Below, piece by piece: positions 41,360-50,639 of a stretch of DNA of 64,000 bases. The notes beneath the pieces are model-generated. The model had not been told where the DNA came from. It ran no database searches and was given only the letters and a program-made list of their open reading frames with translations. Source of the stretch: Luteolibacter pohnpeiensis (GTDB lineage: Bacteria > Verrucomicrobiota > Verrucomicrobiia > Verrucomicrobiales > Akkermansiaceae); NCBI RefSeq assembly GCF_016595435.1, contig NZ_JAENIJ010000009.1, forward strand, positions 1 to 64,000, written 5' to 3'. Position numbers and translations under genes: made by a program. The number at the start of each line of letters is the position of its first letter. Position 1 is the stretch's first letter.

Positions 41360-42901
41360 ATGAATCCCATTTCAAAAAAACAGCTCCTTGAGGCAGGCTA
41401 TCATGAAGGGCCGCTGCTGGAGCAAATTCTGCAACATCTGGTCGAACTCGACCAAAAAGGCATCACCGATTCCAAGTATGCGCTCAAACTGATTCGCCGA
41501 AAATTTGGCGAGCCACCGCCAAAGCTCGTTCTGCGGGAAAAACCGGTCGAATGCGCTGAAGCCATTGAAGCGAACGGCAGGGACGAACAGGAAAATCTCT
41601 ACGCCGTGCGCCGCCACATGCAGGAGCTGCTGAAAACACCGGTCATTTCGAAAGGAGTCATCCTGCCCGATGCCTGTCCCATGGGTGGTAAATCCGCATC
41701 CATTCCGGTGGGCGGTGCCATTGCCGTGGAGAATGCAATCATCCCTGCAGCCCATTCGTCCGACATTTGCTGCTCCATGTTCGCAACTTTCTACGAAGCC
41801 CGTAGTAGTGTTTCATCAGAAATGGATGCCCTGATGTCATCCACCCGGTTTGGTACCGGACATCGCCATCTCGATCTGCTGGTCGATGATCCGGTGCACG
41901 ATGAAGACGTTTGGTCGAATCCATTTCTAACCGGACTGCGCGATCGGGCGAAATTGCACATGGCCGATCAAGGCGATGGAAACCATTTCGCGTTTCTTGG
42001 CGAAATCGAGGTGACGGAGGAAATGCTAGCCGTGCTCAGGCTCACCGGTCATCACTCTGTCACCGCTGGTCTGACAGCAGGCAAGATCTATCGGGTTTTG
42101 GTAACCCATCACGGATCGCGCGGGCTTGGCGCTCACGTCTTCAAGCGTGGCCAGATCGCCGCGATGAAACACACTGCAAAACTGCTCGATCGTTTTCCAG
42201 AAAATGCCGCGTGGTTAGATGCCAGATCTGGCGACGGACCTGCCTATTGGGAAGCGCTGCAATACGTCGCCATGTGGACGAAGGCGAATCATCGCTCGAT
42301 CCATCGGCGGTTCCTTGAGCGAATTGGTGCTAGCGGTGTCGCAGAAATCGCGAACGAGCACAATTTCGTCTGGCAGCGTGGCGATACTTTTTTCCACGGT
42401 AAAGGTGCGACTCCCGCTTGGCGTGATGCCGATGGAAAGCCGTTGTTAGGCCTGATTCCGTTAAACATGGCGGAGCCAATTCTTGTGGTCCTTGGAGCGG
42501 ATAATCCCGATTTCCTTTCCTTCGCGCCGCACGGAGCGGGGCGAAACATCTCACGTGCGGCGCTACGCCGAAGGTTTCCTGGTGAGTTGGCGAAAAGCGA
42601 AGAAATCGCGCGCGCGACGGCAGGTCTGGATGTTCGCTGGTATTGCGGGAAGCCGGATCTGAGCGAAACACCAGTCGCTTACAAGAATGCGCAACAGGTC
42701 AAATCCCAGATCGCGAAGTTCAATCTCGCGGAAGTCGTTGGCGAGATCCGTCCGCTAGGGTGCATCATGGCAGGCGATTCCGGGAAATCATGGCGAGATC
42801 GGGAAGAAGAGCTCTCACCCAAGCAAATCCGCCAAATTCAGCACCGCGCAGATCGGAGAAAAAACCATCAAAGGATGTCCTCCGAATTTCCTGACATTTA
42901 G
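41360..42901 (+). CDS. rtcB: RtcB-family RNA ligase
   Basis: 513 residues from ATG 41360; the longer in-frame start at 41279 lies inside the tRNA and is ruled out. RtcB joins 2-prime,3-prime-cyclic phosphate and 5-prime hydroxyl ends of RNA, using Mn and GTP. Motifs: PIPVGGAIAVENAI-like SIPVGGAIAV, HSSDICCSM where the canonical enzyme has VDIGCGM (metal Cys kept), ADQGDGNHFAFLGE, VTHHGSRGLGAHVFKRG, NEHNFVW, and FAPHGAGRNISRAALRRRF, which contains the guanylylated His. These changes place it in a divergent RtcB subgroup. No archease gene is nearby. The position behind tRNA-His suggests repair of broken tRNA, an inference. Confidence 0.88.
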   Translation: MNPISKKQLLEAGYHEGPLLEQILQHLVELDQKGITDSKYALKLIRRKFGEPPPKLVLREKPVECAEAIEANGRDEQENLYAVRRHMQELLKTPVISKGVILPDACPMGGKSASIPVGGAIAVENAIIPAAHSSDICCSMFATFYEARSSVSSEMDALMSSTRFGTGHRHLDLLVDDPVHDEDVWSNPFLTGLRDRAKLHMADQGDGNHFAFLGEIEVTEEMLAVLRLTGHHSVTAGLTAGKIYRVLVTHHGSRGLGAHVFKRGQIAAMKHTAKLLDRFPENAAWLDARSGDGPAYWEALQYVAMWTKANHRSIHRRFLERIGASGVAEIANEHNFVWQRGDTFFHGKGATPAWRDADGKPLLGLIPLNMAEPILVVLGADNPDFLSFAPHGAGRNISRAALRRRFPGELAKSEEIARATAGLDVRWYCGKPDLSETPVAYKNAQQVKSQIAKFNLAEVVGEIRPLGCIMAGDSGKSWRDREEELSPKQIRQIQHRADRRKNHQRMSSEFPDI

Positions 42902-43368
42902 GGAAATGGATACCGTGGTTCATCGCGCCATTGTGGCTCATTGGATTCATGCATCCCGTGAAATCCATTGTCGGCGAGCGACGCAAAATTCGAATTATCG
43001 TAGCGAAAGATTCCGGTATGGCGGTCCAGTTTGGCACGAATTTTCCCACGCTCTTTGACTACGATGGTGTCCGTACTTTGATCCCAATTCATCGTCACCC
43101 CCTTCCAACGATCCGCTTCGTGATCCAGATAAAAACTCCCCCACTGTCCTCCTTTCGGCTTTTCGTAAAAATGCACCGTGTAAGGCTCAATACTCCAATT
43201 GCAATGCTGGATCACCATGTATTCGGACCCATCGGGAAGCCGCTTCGAAGCGATCACGCCACTGCCCCCAGGCTGGACGATTGCGAGGAACATCCCGATT
43301 CCGGCGAAGAGACAGCCAGCTCCCGCACCGGCGAGAATCAAAATGGTTCGTTTTACAATTCGGTTCAT
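42898..43368 (-). CDS. Small membrane-anchored protein of unknown function
   Basis: 156 residues. One N-terminal membrane helix (RTILILAGAGAGCLFAGIGM) and then a soluble beta-rich domain outside: RLPDGSEYMVIQHCNWSIEP, YTVHFYEKPKGGQWGSFYLD and STDTIVVKERGKIRAKLD. I know no family for it. Its end overlaps the convergent rtcB end by four bases. It follows the VIT gene by 22 bases on the same strand, so it may belong to the PadR operon. Confidence 0.7.
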   Translation of the reverse strand: MNRIVKRTILILAGAGAGCLFAGIGMFLAIVQPGGSGVIASKRLPDGSEYMVIQHCNWSIEPYTVHFYEKPKGGQWGSFYLDHEADRWKGVTMNWDQSTDTIVVKERGKIRAKLDRHTGIFRYDNSNFASLADNGFHGMHESNEPQWRDEPRYPFP

Positions 43369-43390
43369 GGGTTAGATAAGGTTAGAAGGT

Positions 43391-45967
43391 TCAGCGTTTC
43401 CGGCGCAACAAGCCGGCACCGAGGGTGAGAAAGATCAGAAGCGCAGCCGATGGTTCTGGCACTGTTGGGACATGAGGTGCGGCGCTGGGATCGATCGGTT
43501 CCAGGCCGTTTGTCACATATTGCGCCTGTGTTTCGAGAACGACGGCACCGGAGAATGGCGTTACCAATTGATACCGGGCGGCGGTTGCGGTGCGTTGATC
43601 GGTCGGCAGCATCATCGCAGGATCTTCCACGGCTTTTGCGGCCCAACATCTGGCAAGCTGATCCCAGACCTGCTTGCCATCGATTTCCTCAGCAGCGGAC
43701 GCTCTGCGCCACTCCCAATCGAAATGTTGGCCCCCTTGTTCGAGAGTTGTTAGAAATTCTGCAAAATCTTTTTCAGGGCTCCGCAAGGTTGCGCCACGAC
43801 GCAATGAGCCGGTTCGATAAATCGCTTCCGCGAGGCGATTCGGGCCCGGAACGGCCTGAACTGAATAGATCACCGGCCGCATCAAGCCTCGCTCTAACAA
43901 CTGAAGCAGGGCTTCCGTTTGCGAAAGCTTGACGGCCTGTGGTCCGTGAACCCAGACAATCGGCAATCCCCCCTGCTCTTTCGCGAGTTGGATCGCCTTT
44001 TTCAAAGCTGGCTCGTTGTCGCGACCACCACTGAATCGATAGTCATCAAGTTTTTTCACATCCAACTCCACCGCGTGATCGTCCGCCAGGATGGCGATGA
44101 CATTCGGGCCAATGGCAGGCTTGAGCCAATTTTTCGATGCGCCGAGTGCAACCGATCCATCAATCACGAGAACCACTTTTGGTGCTCCGGGCACCATGAC
44201 CCGTTTGGACTCGCGGATCAGGATTCGTTGTTCTGGTCCGGACGCAAATGGATCTTCGCACCAAACCAATTCTTGGGGCGCGGAGGTTTCCATCATCTCC
44301 ACCGCATAATCGGGGCCGGTGATCGCGGCCTCGTTCAAGGTCACTGCAAGAGATTTTCCCGGTCCATCTGCGGTCGGGCTATAGGTTTTCCCTGCGCCCT
44401 TGAGCTGAAAATCGCGATCCGCCTGCAGCCACACCGCATGCTCAACCTGCGGGAGAATACCGAAATTGCGTTCGATCATTTCTGGTAGTTCCCATCGATT
44501 TCCATCGAACGGAGCGGTGATGCCGATGCGGATTTTCATGTCACCACCGGCGGGCACGGGAAAACACTGCACCATCACCGTATCAGGCCCTGCCATCGTC
44601 ACCAAAACCGGATCTCTTTGTTGCACCACGGCGACCTGTTTATACGCGGCCTTCACTTTGGAAACTGTGCTGAAAGCAGCTTCACGCGGCTCATCATTCA
44701 CCCATAACGTGACTCGTGAAACCCGACCATCACGAGGGAGTTTTACCTGACAGCGTGCTTCTAACGGATTTCGCGAGGTGTTATGAAATACGAGGGTCCA
44801 TTCGCCATAGCCGATTTCGGAAACTGAGTCCAAATGACCATCAAATCTCGACTCTTTCAAATTCAGATTTTTCAGTCGAATCGCCACGTTGTCGCCACCG
44901 ATATCCGGATCAAACTCCCACTCCTGATCCATGGTTCGGCTGGAATAGGTTTTGAGGGCTAGATCCGGTGGCTTTACGGAGTTAAAAGGCTTCCCAGTCA
45001 CTCGGAAAAACACATCGTGATACGTCTCCAGCGGGACCGCGTCAGTTGCGATCATGTCATTGAACATCAATAACGCATACCTCCATCCATCAAACAGCCA
45101 GGATTCCAGATCGGTTTGAGCACCACGGCCCGTGTTGCGATAGCAGGAGGTGAGCAGTGTTTTCTCTGAGTGAAAAATCCGCAATCTGGCAATTGCTGAT
45201 GGATTTGGTTCCCCTGCGCGAATCAGCGAAAGGTTAGCTTTTGTCCACACACCGGGTGCTTCCAAAATCAGAAGTCCGATGAGTATCGTAGCTACTCCAA
45301 AATACCAACCTTTACGGAATTGATTCGGTTGATCCGAGTTCGTTCGTTGGCTCCTGCGAATCCTCCAGGAAGCGAAACATGCGAGCAGTGGCGACAGCGA
45401 AAGAAATCCCATGCCTAAAAAGATCAAAGCGATCAGGGACAATGGTACCAGTGGCAGAAAGCACACGGCGTAGAACCCGGAAATGATTGCGACCATTCCG
45501 GCGATGAGCCCTTTCAGCATTTCATTTCCCTTCGGCGCACCAAACAGGAACCAGGCATTCGCGATCGGAACCAAGGAAACCATTCCCAGATGCCAATAGC
45601 TTGGAATCGGATCAAAAAATATGGTGCCACACATGGAAGTGGTCCACTCGATCATGACCGCCGCCAACGGCAAGATCACGGCACTTAACCATAGCATCAT
45701 CCGCTGGATTCGCTTCAGCCACCCCCTCTGTTTCTTCACAGGTTGCGGAGGCAAAGGACGGTAGCCCGTGTCCATCCGAGCCAAAATCGTTTCCAATTCA
45801 AGCAAACCGATTTGCCCTGCCTTCGCACGCTCTGCTTCCTCGTACACATGGCGGCGCAGATCTTCTTTCAAGTCAGCGCCATCTTCCGCATCGAGTCCCT
45901 CCCGGACCACGCGCTCCTGAAGGTATTCGGTAAATCGTTGCTCGGCTTGTGGTGTCCAAGTTTTCAT
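43391..45967 (-). CDS. Polytopic membrane protein with VIT domain and PEP-CTERM tag
   Basis: 858 residues. The N-terminal 70 residues (AEQRFTEYLQERVVREGLDA, LKEDLRRHVYEEAERAKAG) look like the HAAS-type helical domain that pairs with PadR regulators. Six or more membrane helices cover about 85-245 (MMLWLSAVILPLAAVMIEW, LIALIFLGMGFLSLSPLLAC, FGVATILIGLLILEAPGVW). A large external part holds a VIT-like domain (GYGEWTLVFHNTSRNPLEAR, GRVSRVTLWVNDEPREAAF) and a VWA-like region (PKVVLVIDGSVALGASKNW). It ends with PEP-CTERM tag VPEPSAALLIFLTLGAGLLR. Exosortase-associated VIT proteins of similar design are known; the role is unclear. It overlaps padR by four bases. Confidence 0.82.
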   Translation of the reverse strand: MKTWTPQAEQRFTEYLQERVVREGLDAEDGADLKEDLRRHVYEEAERAKAGQIGLLELETILARMDTGYRPLPPQPVKKQRGWLKRIQRMMLWLSAVILPLAAVMIEWTTSMCGTIFFDPIPSYWHLGMVSLVPIANAWFLFGAPKGNEMLKGLIAGMVAIISGFYAVCFLPLVPLSLIALIFLGMGFLSLSPLLACFASWRIRRSQRTNSDQPNQFRKGWYFGVATILIGLLILEAPGVWTKANLSLIRAGEPNPSAIARLRIFHSEKTLLTSCYRNTGRGAQTDLESWLFDGWRYALLMFNDMIATDAVPLETYHDVFFRVTGKPFNSVKPPDLALKTYSSRTMDQEWEFDPDIGGDNVAIRLKNLNLKESRFDGHLDSVSEIGYGEWTLVFHNTSRNPLEARCQVKLPRDGRVSRVTLWVNDEPREAAFSTVSKVKAAYKQVAVVQQRDPVLVTMAGPDTVMVQCFPVPAGGDMKIRIGITAPFDGNRWELPEMIERNFGILPQVEHAVWLQADRDFQLKGAGKTYSPTADGPGKSLAVTLNEAAITGPDYAVEMMETSAPQELVWCEDPFASGPEQRILIRESKRVMVPGAPKVVLVIDGSVALGASKNWLKPAIGPNVIAILADDHAVELDVKKLDDYRFSGGRDNEPALKKAIQLAKEQGGLPIVWVHGPQAVKLSQTEALLQLLERGLMRPVIYSVQAVPGPNRLAEAIYRTGSLRRGATLRSPEKDFAEFLTTLEQGGQHFDWEWRRASAAEEIDGKQVWDQLARCWAAKAVEDPAMMLPTDQRTATAARYQLVTPFSGAVVLETQAQYVTNGLEPIDPSAAPHVPTVPEPSAALLIFLTLGAGLLRRKR

Positions 45968-46395
45968 GATGAAAGTTTGTCTTTTGAATGATTGAAGCTC
46001 GACGAACCGTCGGGATTTGCCGCGGCATCGGACGCTTGTTGAAAGCCACGGACTCCACGGGTCATTTCTTCGAAATAGGCGGCCATTTCTACTGCCAGTG
46101 AGCGCCCGGCAGTCGTTGCCCGGTAATACTTTCGGGCGGGCCCCTCACTGGATTCTTCCAGTCTTGTTTCCACCAGACCTTGCTTTCGAAGCCTGGCCAA
46201 AAGCGGGTAAATCGAACCCTCCGCCACACCTACTCCCGGCACAGCGACCAGTGCTTTCACCAGCTCGTAGCCATACCACTCCCTCTCTGCCAATGCGTTA
46301 AGAATACAGAGATCCAATACGCCCTTGCGCATTTGAATCGTCCAGTTCTCGAACATTTCTCTCGAAAACTCGGAATTGGCCTCCAAGTTACTCAT
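45964..46395 (-). CDS. PadR-family transcriptional regulator
   Basis: 143 residues from ATG 46395, which has GGTGG close upstream; an ATG at 46404 has no ribosome-binding site. Winged helix: QMRKGVLDLCILNALAEREW, YGYELVKALVAVPGVGVAEG, SIYPLLARLRKQGLVETRLE and GPARKYYRATTAGRSLAVEM. It shares ATGA with the VIT gene. PadR repressors usually control their own operon with a downstream HAAS-type membrane protein, which is the case here. The operator candidate lies at 46406-46424. Confidence 0.9.
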   Translation of the reverse strand: MSNLEANSEFSREMFENWTIQMRKGVLDLCILNALAEREWYGYELVKALVAVPGVGVAEGSIYPLLARLRKQGLVETRLEESSEGPARKYYRATTAGRSLAVEMAAYFEEMTRGVRGFQQASDAAANPDGSSSFNHSKDKLSS

Positions 46396-46405
46396 CGCCA
46401 CCATG

Positions 46406-46424
46406 TATCTTGCAAAGCAAGGTA
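46406..46424. promoter_or_regulatory. PadR operator candidate
   Basis: TATCTTGC-AAA-GCAAGGTA is an inverted repeat with one mismatch in each outer arm, ten bases before the padR start, in the place of the promoter. Shape and position agree with known PadR sites. Confidence 0.6.
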
Positions 46425-46557
46425 GTAGGCAATCAAAAAGGTATTAAACTCGTATTTCAGCCATCCATGATCTTTGGGTCGGCAAAAAACGACCCATTTT
46501 TTCCCCGCGGTGAGCAACTACGGCTTTCACCGTAGTAACTCACCAGCTTCCGGCCGA

Positions 46558-47334
46558 TTATTCGTCGAGCTTCTGGATTTCAACCTTACGGAATTCAACG
46601 GGATGACTTTCTGATTGGAGGCAGATATAGCCTTCCGAGAGTTGCTTTTCTCCGCTGGCAAGTTTGATCAATTCGACTGAATGAGCATCGCGTTCATCGA
46701 GTTGTGGCTGCGTGTAATGGATCACTTCCTTTCCATTCACGATGTGTTTCACCAATTTGTTCCCGTGAACTTCGACTTCCATGGTTACCCAGGTTTCGCC
46801 GTGATAAGTTTCCGAAGTTGAGTTGAAGCAATGGTCCAGCTTCAACTCGCCATTCATCACCACATTGGTCCCTGGCGTGCACAAGTTACCCGTTGGTCGG
46901 GTGCCTTGGCCTGTGCCGCCTAACAACTGGACCTCGATCGAGCTCGGAAACTCCTGATCCAATTCCATGGTCTCCGGGGATTCACTATGAATCATGATGC
47001 CGCTATTGCGCAGCGCCCATCCTGCTCCGCCTTTCAATTGTTCGCCGACGAATCGATATTCGACCCGCAAGCGATAGTTCGAGAATTTCTCCTTATAGAA
47101 AAGGTGGCCGTAGTGATCCCCCCATTCGGCATACTCCGAATAGTCGACTTTCAGAACACCGTCCTCAACACGAAAGGTATTCTTGTAGTTGTCACCCGCT
47201 TTAAAGCCCCGAATTTTAGGCGTCCATCCGGTGAGATCCTTGCCATTGAATAACTGAACCCATGGAGCGTCTTCAGCATGACTAAACGTGGCTGCGGCGA
47301 GCAGGAGAGAGAGAACTGTGGCGGTGCGTTTCAT
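46558..47334 (-). CDS. Secreted DUF1080 (3-keto-disaccharide hydrolase type) protein
   Basis: 258 residues with signal MKRTATVLSLLLAAATFSHA. The concanavalin-like DUF1080 domain is complete: WVQLFNGKDLTGWTPKIRGF at the start, FRVEDGVLKVDY, FSNYRLRVEYRFVGEQLKGG, LRNSGIMIHSESPETME, FPSSIEVQLLGG, WVTMEVEVHGNKLVKHIVNG and EGYICLQSESHPVEFRKVEI. In some members 3-keto-disaccharide hydrolysis has been shown, but most are uncharacterised. It follows the large CxxCH gene after 35 bases, probably as one transcript. Confidence 0.88.
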   Translation of the reverse strand: MKRTATVLSLLLAAATFSHAEDAPWVQLFNGKDLTGWTPKIRGFKAGDNYKNTFRVEDGVLKVDYSEYAEWGDHYGHLFYKEKFSNYRLRVEYRFVGEQLKGGAGWALRNSGIMIHSESPETMELDQEFPSSIEVQLLGGTGQGTRPTGNLCTPGTNVVMNGELKLDHCFNSTSETYHGETWVTMEVEVHGNKLVKHIVNGKEVIHYTQPQLDERDAHSVELIKLASGEKQLSEGYICLQSESHPVEFRKVEIQKLDE

Positions 47335-47369
47335 TTCGGTAGTGGATCAATTGATAGAGAAAAAAATCA

Positions 47370-50300
47370 TTAGCCGCCCTTTTGTGTGAGCGAAGAAAGG
47401 TATTCGATGAGGTTGGCAAACTCATCGAGCGTCAGTTGGTTCGCAAGCCCTTGCGGCATCATGGAAGTCGTCAGCTCCGACTGTTCGCGGACATCAGATC
47501 GTTTGATTTGGCTCGATTGACCGGTAAGATCCCGCAGGCTGATCACTCCATCCGCTTCGCCGGTGATGAAGCCCATTTGAGTGCTTCCGTCCTTCATGTT
47601 GAAGACCACCGTGCGAAATCCCTGAGCCACGACTTTGCCCGGATCAAGGATCGATTCGATCAAATAATCACGAGTGAATTTGGAGCCCGCAGCTCCGAGG
47701 TACGGCCCCTTTTGAGCTTCTTCCATGCTCGTGGCGTGGCAGGCAATACAGCCTTGAGCGGTGAAAAGCCGCTTGCCCTCCGCTGCGTCACCGTGGTGCT
47801 CCAAAGCGAATTTTTCGACCTCCCCAGCCGGCAAATCGCCGACCTTGCCACCACTCGCAACCTTCGCATTTCCAGAAACTTGAGCAGCCCGCGCAGCTTC
47901 GATCAATTGATGGTTGTCGCTCTTCAAACCAGCTTCGATTTGTGGCCCGAAGCCGACCAATCCCAACTCTGCAATGGCATGGAAAAACCCGATCTCTTTC
48001 GGATTCGAATCGATCGCTTTCTGGACTTTCTGTTTCGCATCCTGCTTGGACAGGGGACTCTTCAAGACCGTGAGCAGCGCCTTCCAAGCCAGGGTGCTTT
48101 CGCGGTCCTGAGAACCTGCAGCCAACTCTTTCAACACATCCACTTCACCAAAACGTTGGGTATCGTTGATGAAATCCGAAACGGCATCTCGAGCAGATTG
48201 TGGCGCATCTTTTTGTTCCGACCAATGAGCCAGTACGATGAGTTTCGTAGGTAAAACAAGATGATCTGGGCCGCGTTCCATCGCCCGGTAGAGTTCCAGC
48301 TTTTTCGCCCAATCCAGTTTGGGATTGAGTGCCGCATCCTTGAGCATCCCGAGCTGGGATTCATCCAATCTTGGCGCTGCCAGAGCGATGACCAAGGGAT
48401 CCACTTCGCCTAGATTCAAATCAGAAATCTTGATCCGGTTTTTAGACAGATTCTGCATCGCCTCATTCTGCAACGAAATTGGCAAAGCTCCGAAATTCTG
48501 TTCGATCGCGGTCTTGATCTTTGCCGTCGCCGACCACTCAACCGGTTCATAATACGGCCCGCGGTCATCTGGCCGGGTGCTCCACCAGGATTCCAGATCC
48601 CAAGGTTTTTCCTGATGGTAAAGGCGCGCCAGGCAATTGATGAGCTCCAGTCGAACCTGGTTATCCGTGGTGTTTTTCAGCTTCAGGATCAACCCATCCA
48701 CGGCGGTTTCTCCACCGATCTCTTGCAAAGCGCGCAGAGCAATTTCTCGTTGGGAGTTGATATCTATCGCGGCAAGACAGGCATCGACGTTCCCGATTTG
48801 AACCAGTGCTTTGATACCGGTGTGGACCAAACGCTGCACGCCATCATCCTCAACTCCATCAGTTGCCCAGCGTGCAGTCGCCGTCAGGAGGGGAGTCGCA
48901 AATTCCTTTGATCGCGCCTGCGGAAACCGAGCCAGCCCGATGGCTGCCTGCAATCGCACACGTGGCGCTGCATCGTCCAGCGCTGCGGCAAAAAGCTCGA
49001 TGGGTGCATTCTCAAGTTCTGACTTCCGATCTGCCAGCGCGCGCAAGGCGAACTCCCGGATGGTCGCATCATGACTTAGGTCAACCAGCCCAGCCGCGCT
49101 TTCTGCACCTAACAATTGCTTGTAGGTAAACACTGCTGCCACGCGACCATAGAGCGGTAAATCCTGGTTTTTACAGATCGTGTAAACCGCCGAAGCGATC
49201 GATTTTTTGGAGCCGCGCTGGAGAATTTCACGCTGTGCTTCCATGCGCTGCACTCCACTGCGTGAAGCCAGCAATTTGACCAGTTCACCGTCATCGACCT
49301 TCGTCACATCCTGGTAACTGGCAGGAGTTTCTCCCGGTGCGGTGACCTGCTGGATCATTCCAATTTTTGCATCCGGCCCGGCAAAATCAAAACCACCATT
49401 TCGCCAGTCCGCGAGATACAGGTGTGAAAATCCATCCACATCGATATCGAGCGCCCGTGGGAGCGTTTGAAAAACTTCCTGCTTTGCGACAAAGGTGGCA
49501 CCATCTGGTGTCATCGGATGATCGTAGACATTCCCTGTCGTCCAATCACACGTGTAGACCCGATCCCCAAAGGTTCCCGGAAATCCGGGTTCGTGCAGGT
49601 ATAGGCCGCCCGTTCCTGAGCCACCACCGTAGTCATCAAGGGATCGTGCAGCTTCGTCGGCAAAGTTTTTATAGAGCCGTGGGTAACCGAAGTTCGCCAG
49701 TTCCGTGAAATGATGAAAGCGGGTATTCCATCCCTTGCCATCATTCGTATTGTCGCGCGAAAACAAATCGAGATAGGGAGAAATCGCGAGGTCGTAGAGG
49801 TTCCGCGTCATCGAAGCATAAATCTCCAATTCCGATCCATCCGGGCGGATTCTCGCAACCCCGCCACCTTGCAAGGTGACGTGTTTCCCATCGGCCCCGA
49901 CCGCATCCGGCATGCCGAAATCCCCAACCGCAACGTAGAGCCAGCCATCGATTCCCATGCGCACTCCGTTGGTGGTATGGTCCGCCCCGCGTGGATGCTC
50001 AATTCCCCAACCGAAACCTTTCACCAGCTGCTTTTCCTGATCAGCAACCCCATCGCCATCGGTGTCGCGGTAACTCGTCAGATAGGGTGGGTGAATCAGA
50101 TAAAGCGTGCCATGGACAAAATGCCCGCCACGAGGGCTATTCACACTTGGCACGAAATCCTTGAACGCATCCGCTTTCCCATCGCCGTCTGTGTCCTTCG
50201 CAACGAGCACTTTGCCAAAGCTCTCGCGGTGGCCCAATGATCCGTTTTTATCCGATGAGATATAAAGGTCGCCATTCGCAGCGGCACTCACCCCGGTCGG

Positions 50301-50438
50301 ATACTCAACATTCGGAGGGCCGGCGAATTCGTGGATTTCGAATCCTTCCGGCACGGCATCCACGCAAGAAATGCCCATGCCTACAGTGGCTGCGCCAATC
50401 GATAAAAAGGATGAGGTCGTAGGGAATTTGGATTTCAT
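47370..50438 (-). CDS. PVC-type heme-binding CxxCH protein with HEAT repeats
   Basis: 1022 residues from ATG 50438 (an ATG at 50480 adds 14 unlikely residues). Signal MKSKFPTTSSFLSIGAATVG. A six-bladed propeller-like N-terminal domain follows, with GFEIHEFAGPPNVEYPTGVS, DGKADAFKDFVPSVNSPRGG, GGWGIEHPRG-like FGWGIEHPRGADHTTNGVRM and MGIDGWLYVAVGDFG. HEAT repeats occupy about 430-680. The end is a mono-heme cytochrome c domain: FTAQGCIACHATSMEEAQKG, with the Met ligand probably in TTSMMPQGLANQ. It belongs to the PVC family of giant cytochromes thought to oxidise sugars in the periplasm; the electron acceptor is not known. Confidence 0.92.
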   Translation of the reverse strand: MKSKFPTTSSFLSIGAATVGMGISCVDAVPEGFEIHEFAGPPNVEYPTGVSAAANGDLYISSDKNGSLGHRESFGKVLVAKDTDGDGKADAFKDFVPSVNSPRGGHFVHGTLYLIHPPYLTSYRDTDGDGVADQEKQLVKGFGWGIEHPRGADHTTNGVRMGIDGWLYVAVGDFGMPDAVGADGKHVTLQGGGVARIRPDGSELEIYASMTRNLYDLAISPYLDLFSRDNTNDGKGWNTRFHHFTELANFGYPRLYKNFADEAARSLDDYGGGSGTGGLYLHEPGFPGTFGDRVYTCDWTTGNVYDHPMTPDGATFVAKQEVFQTLPRALDIDVDGFSHLYLADWRNGGFDFAGPDAKIGMIQQVTAPGETPASYQDVTKVDDGELVKLLASRSGVQRMEAQREILQRGSKKSIASAVYTICKNQDLPLYGRVAAVFTYKQLLGAESAAGLVDLSHDATIREFALRALADRKSELENAPIELFAAALDDAAPRVRLQAAIGLARFPQARSKEFATPLLTATARWATDGVEDDGVQRLVHTGIKALVQIGNVDACLAAIDINSQREIALRALQEIGGETAVDGLILKLKNTTDNQVRLELINCLARLYHQEKPWDLESWWSTRPDDRGPYYEPVEWSATAKIKTAIEQNFGALPISLQNEAMQNLSKNRIKISDLNLGEVDPLVIALAAPRLDESQLGMLKDAALNPKLDWAKKLELYRAMERGPDHLVLPTKLIVLAHWSEQKDAPQSARDAVSDFINDTQRFGEVDVLKELAAGSQDRESTLAWKALLTVLKSPLSKQDAKQKVQKAIDSNPKEIGFFHAIAELGLVGFGPQIEAGLKSDNHQLIEAARAAQVSGNAKVASGGKVGDLPAGEVEKFALEHHGDAAEGKRLFTAQGCIACHATSMEEAQKGPYLGAAGSKFTRDYLIESILDPGKVVAQGFRTVVFNMKDGSTQMGFITGEADGVISLRDLTGQSSQIKRSDVREQSELTTSMMPQGLANQLTLDEFANLIEYLSSLTQKGG

Positions 50439-50614
50439 GGGTTCGATTCGAGCCCGCGCGTTTCCGCACGCACAGGCCATCCCGGGTATACCCGGCAGGC
50501 AAGCTTGTCCTTACATGTCTCGAACGATTGATCTCATTCTACCCAAACGGGGGTGGATTTTTCCCAACTGCCGTTCCGTCATGGTTTTCCAGATCTATGT
50601 ATTGACGAAGATCG

Positions 50615-50630
50615 GTTTTGTATACAAAAC
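50615..50630. promoter_or_regulatory. 16-base perfect palindrome at a start codon
   Basis: GTTTTGTATACAAAAC ends nine bases before ATG 50640. The TTGTATACAA core resembles GntR/FadR-type operators. At this place a bound protein would block the ribosome-binding region or the promoter. Confidence 0.55.
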
Positions 50631-50639
50631 AACATCGGT

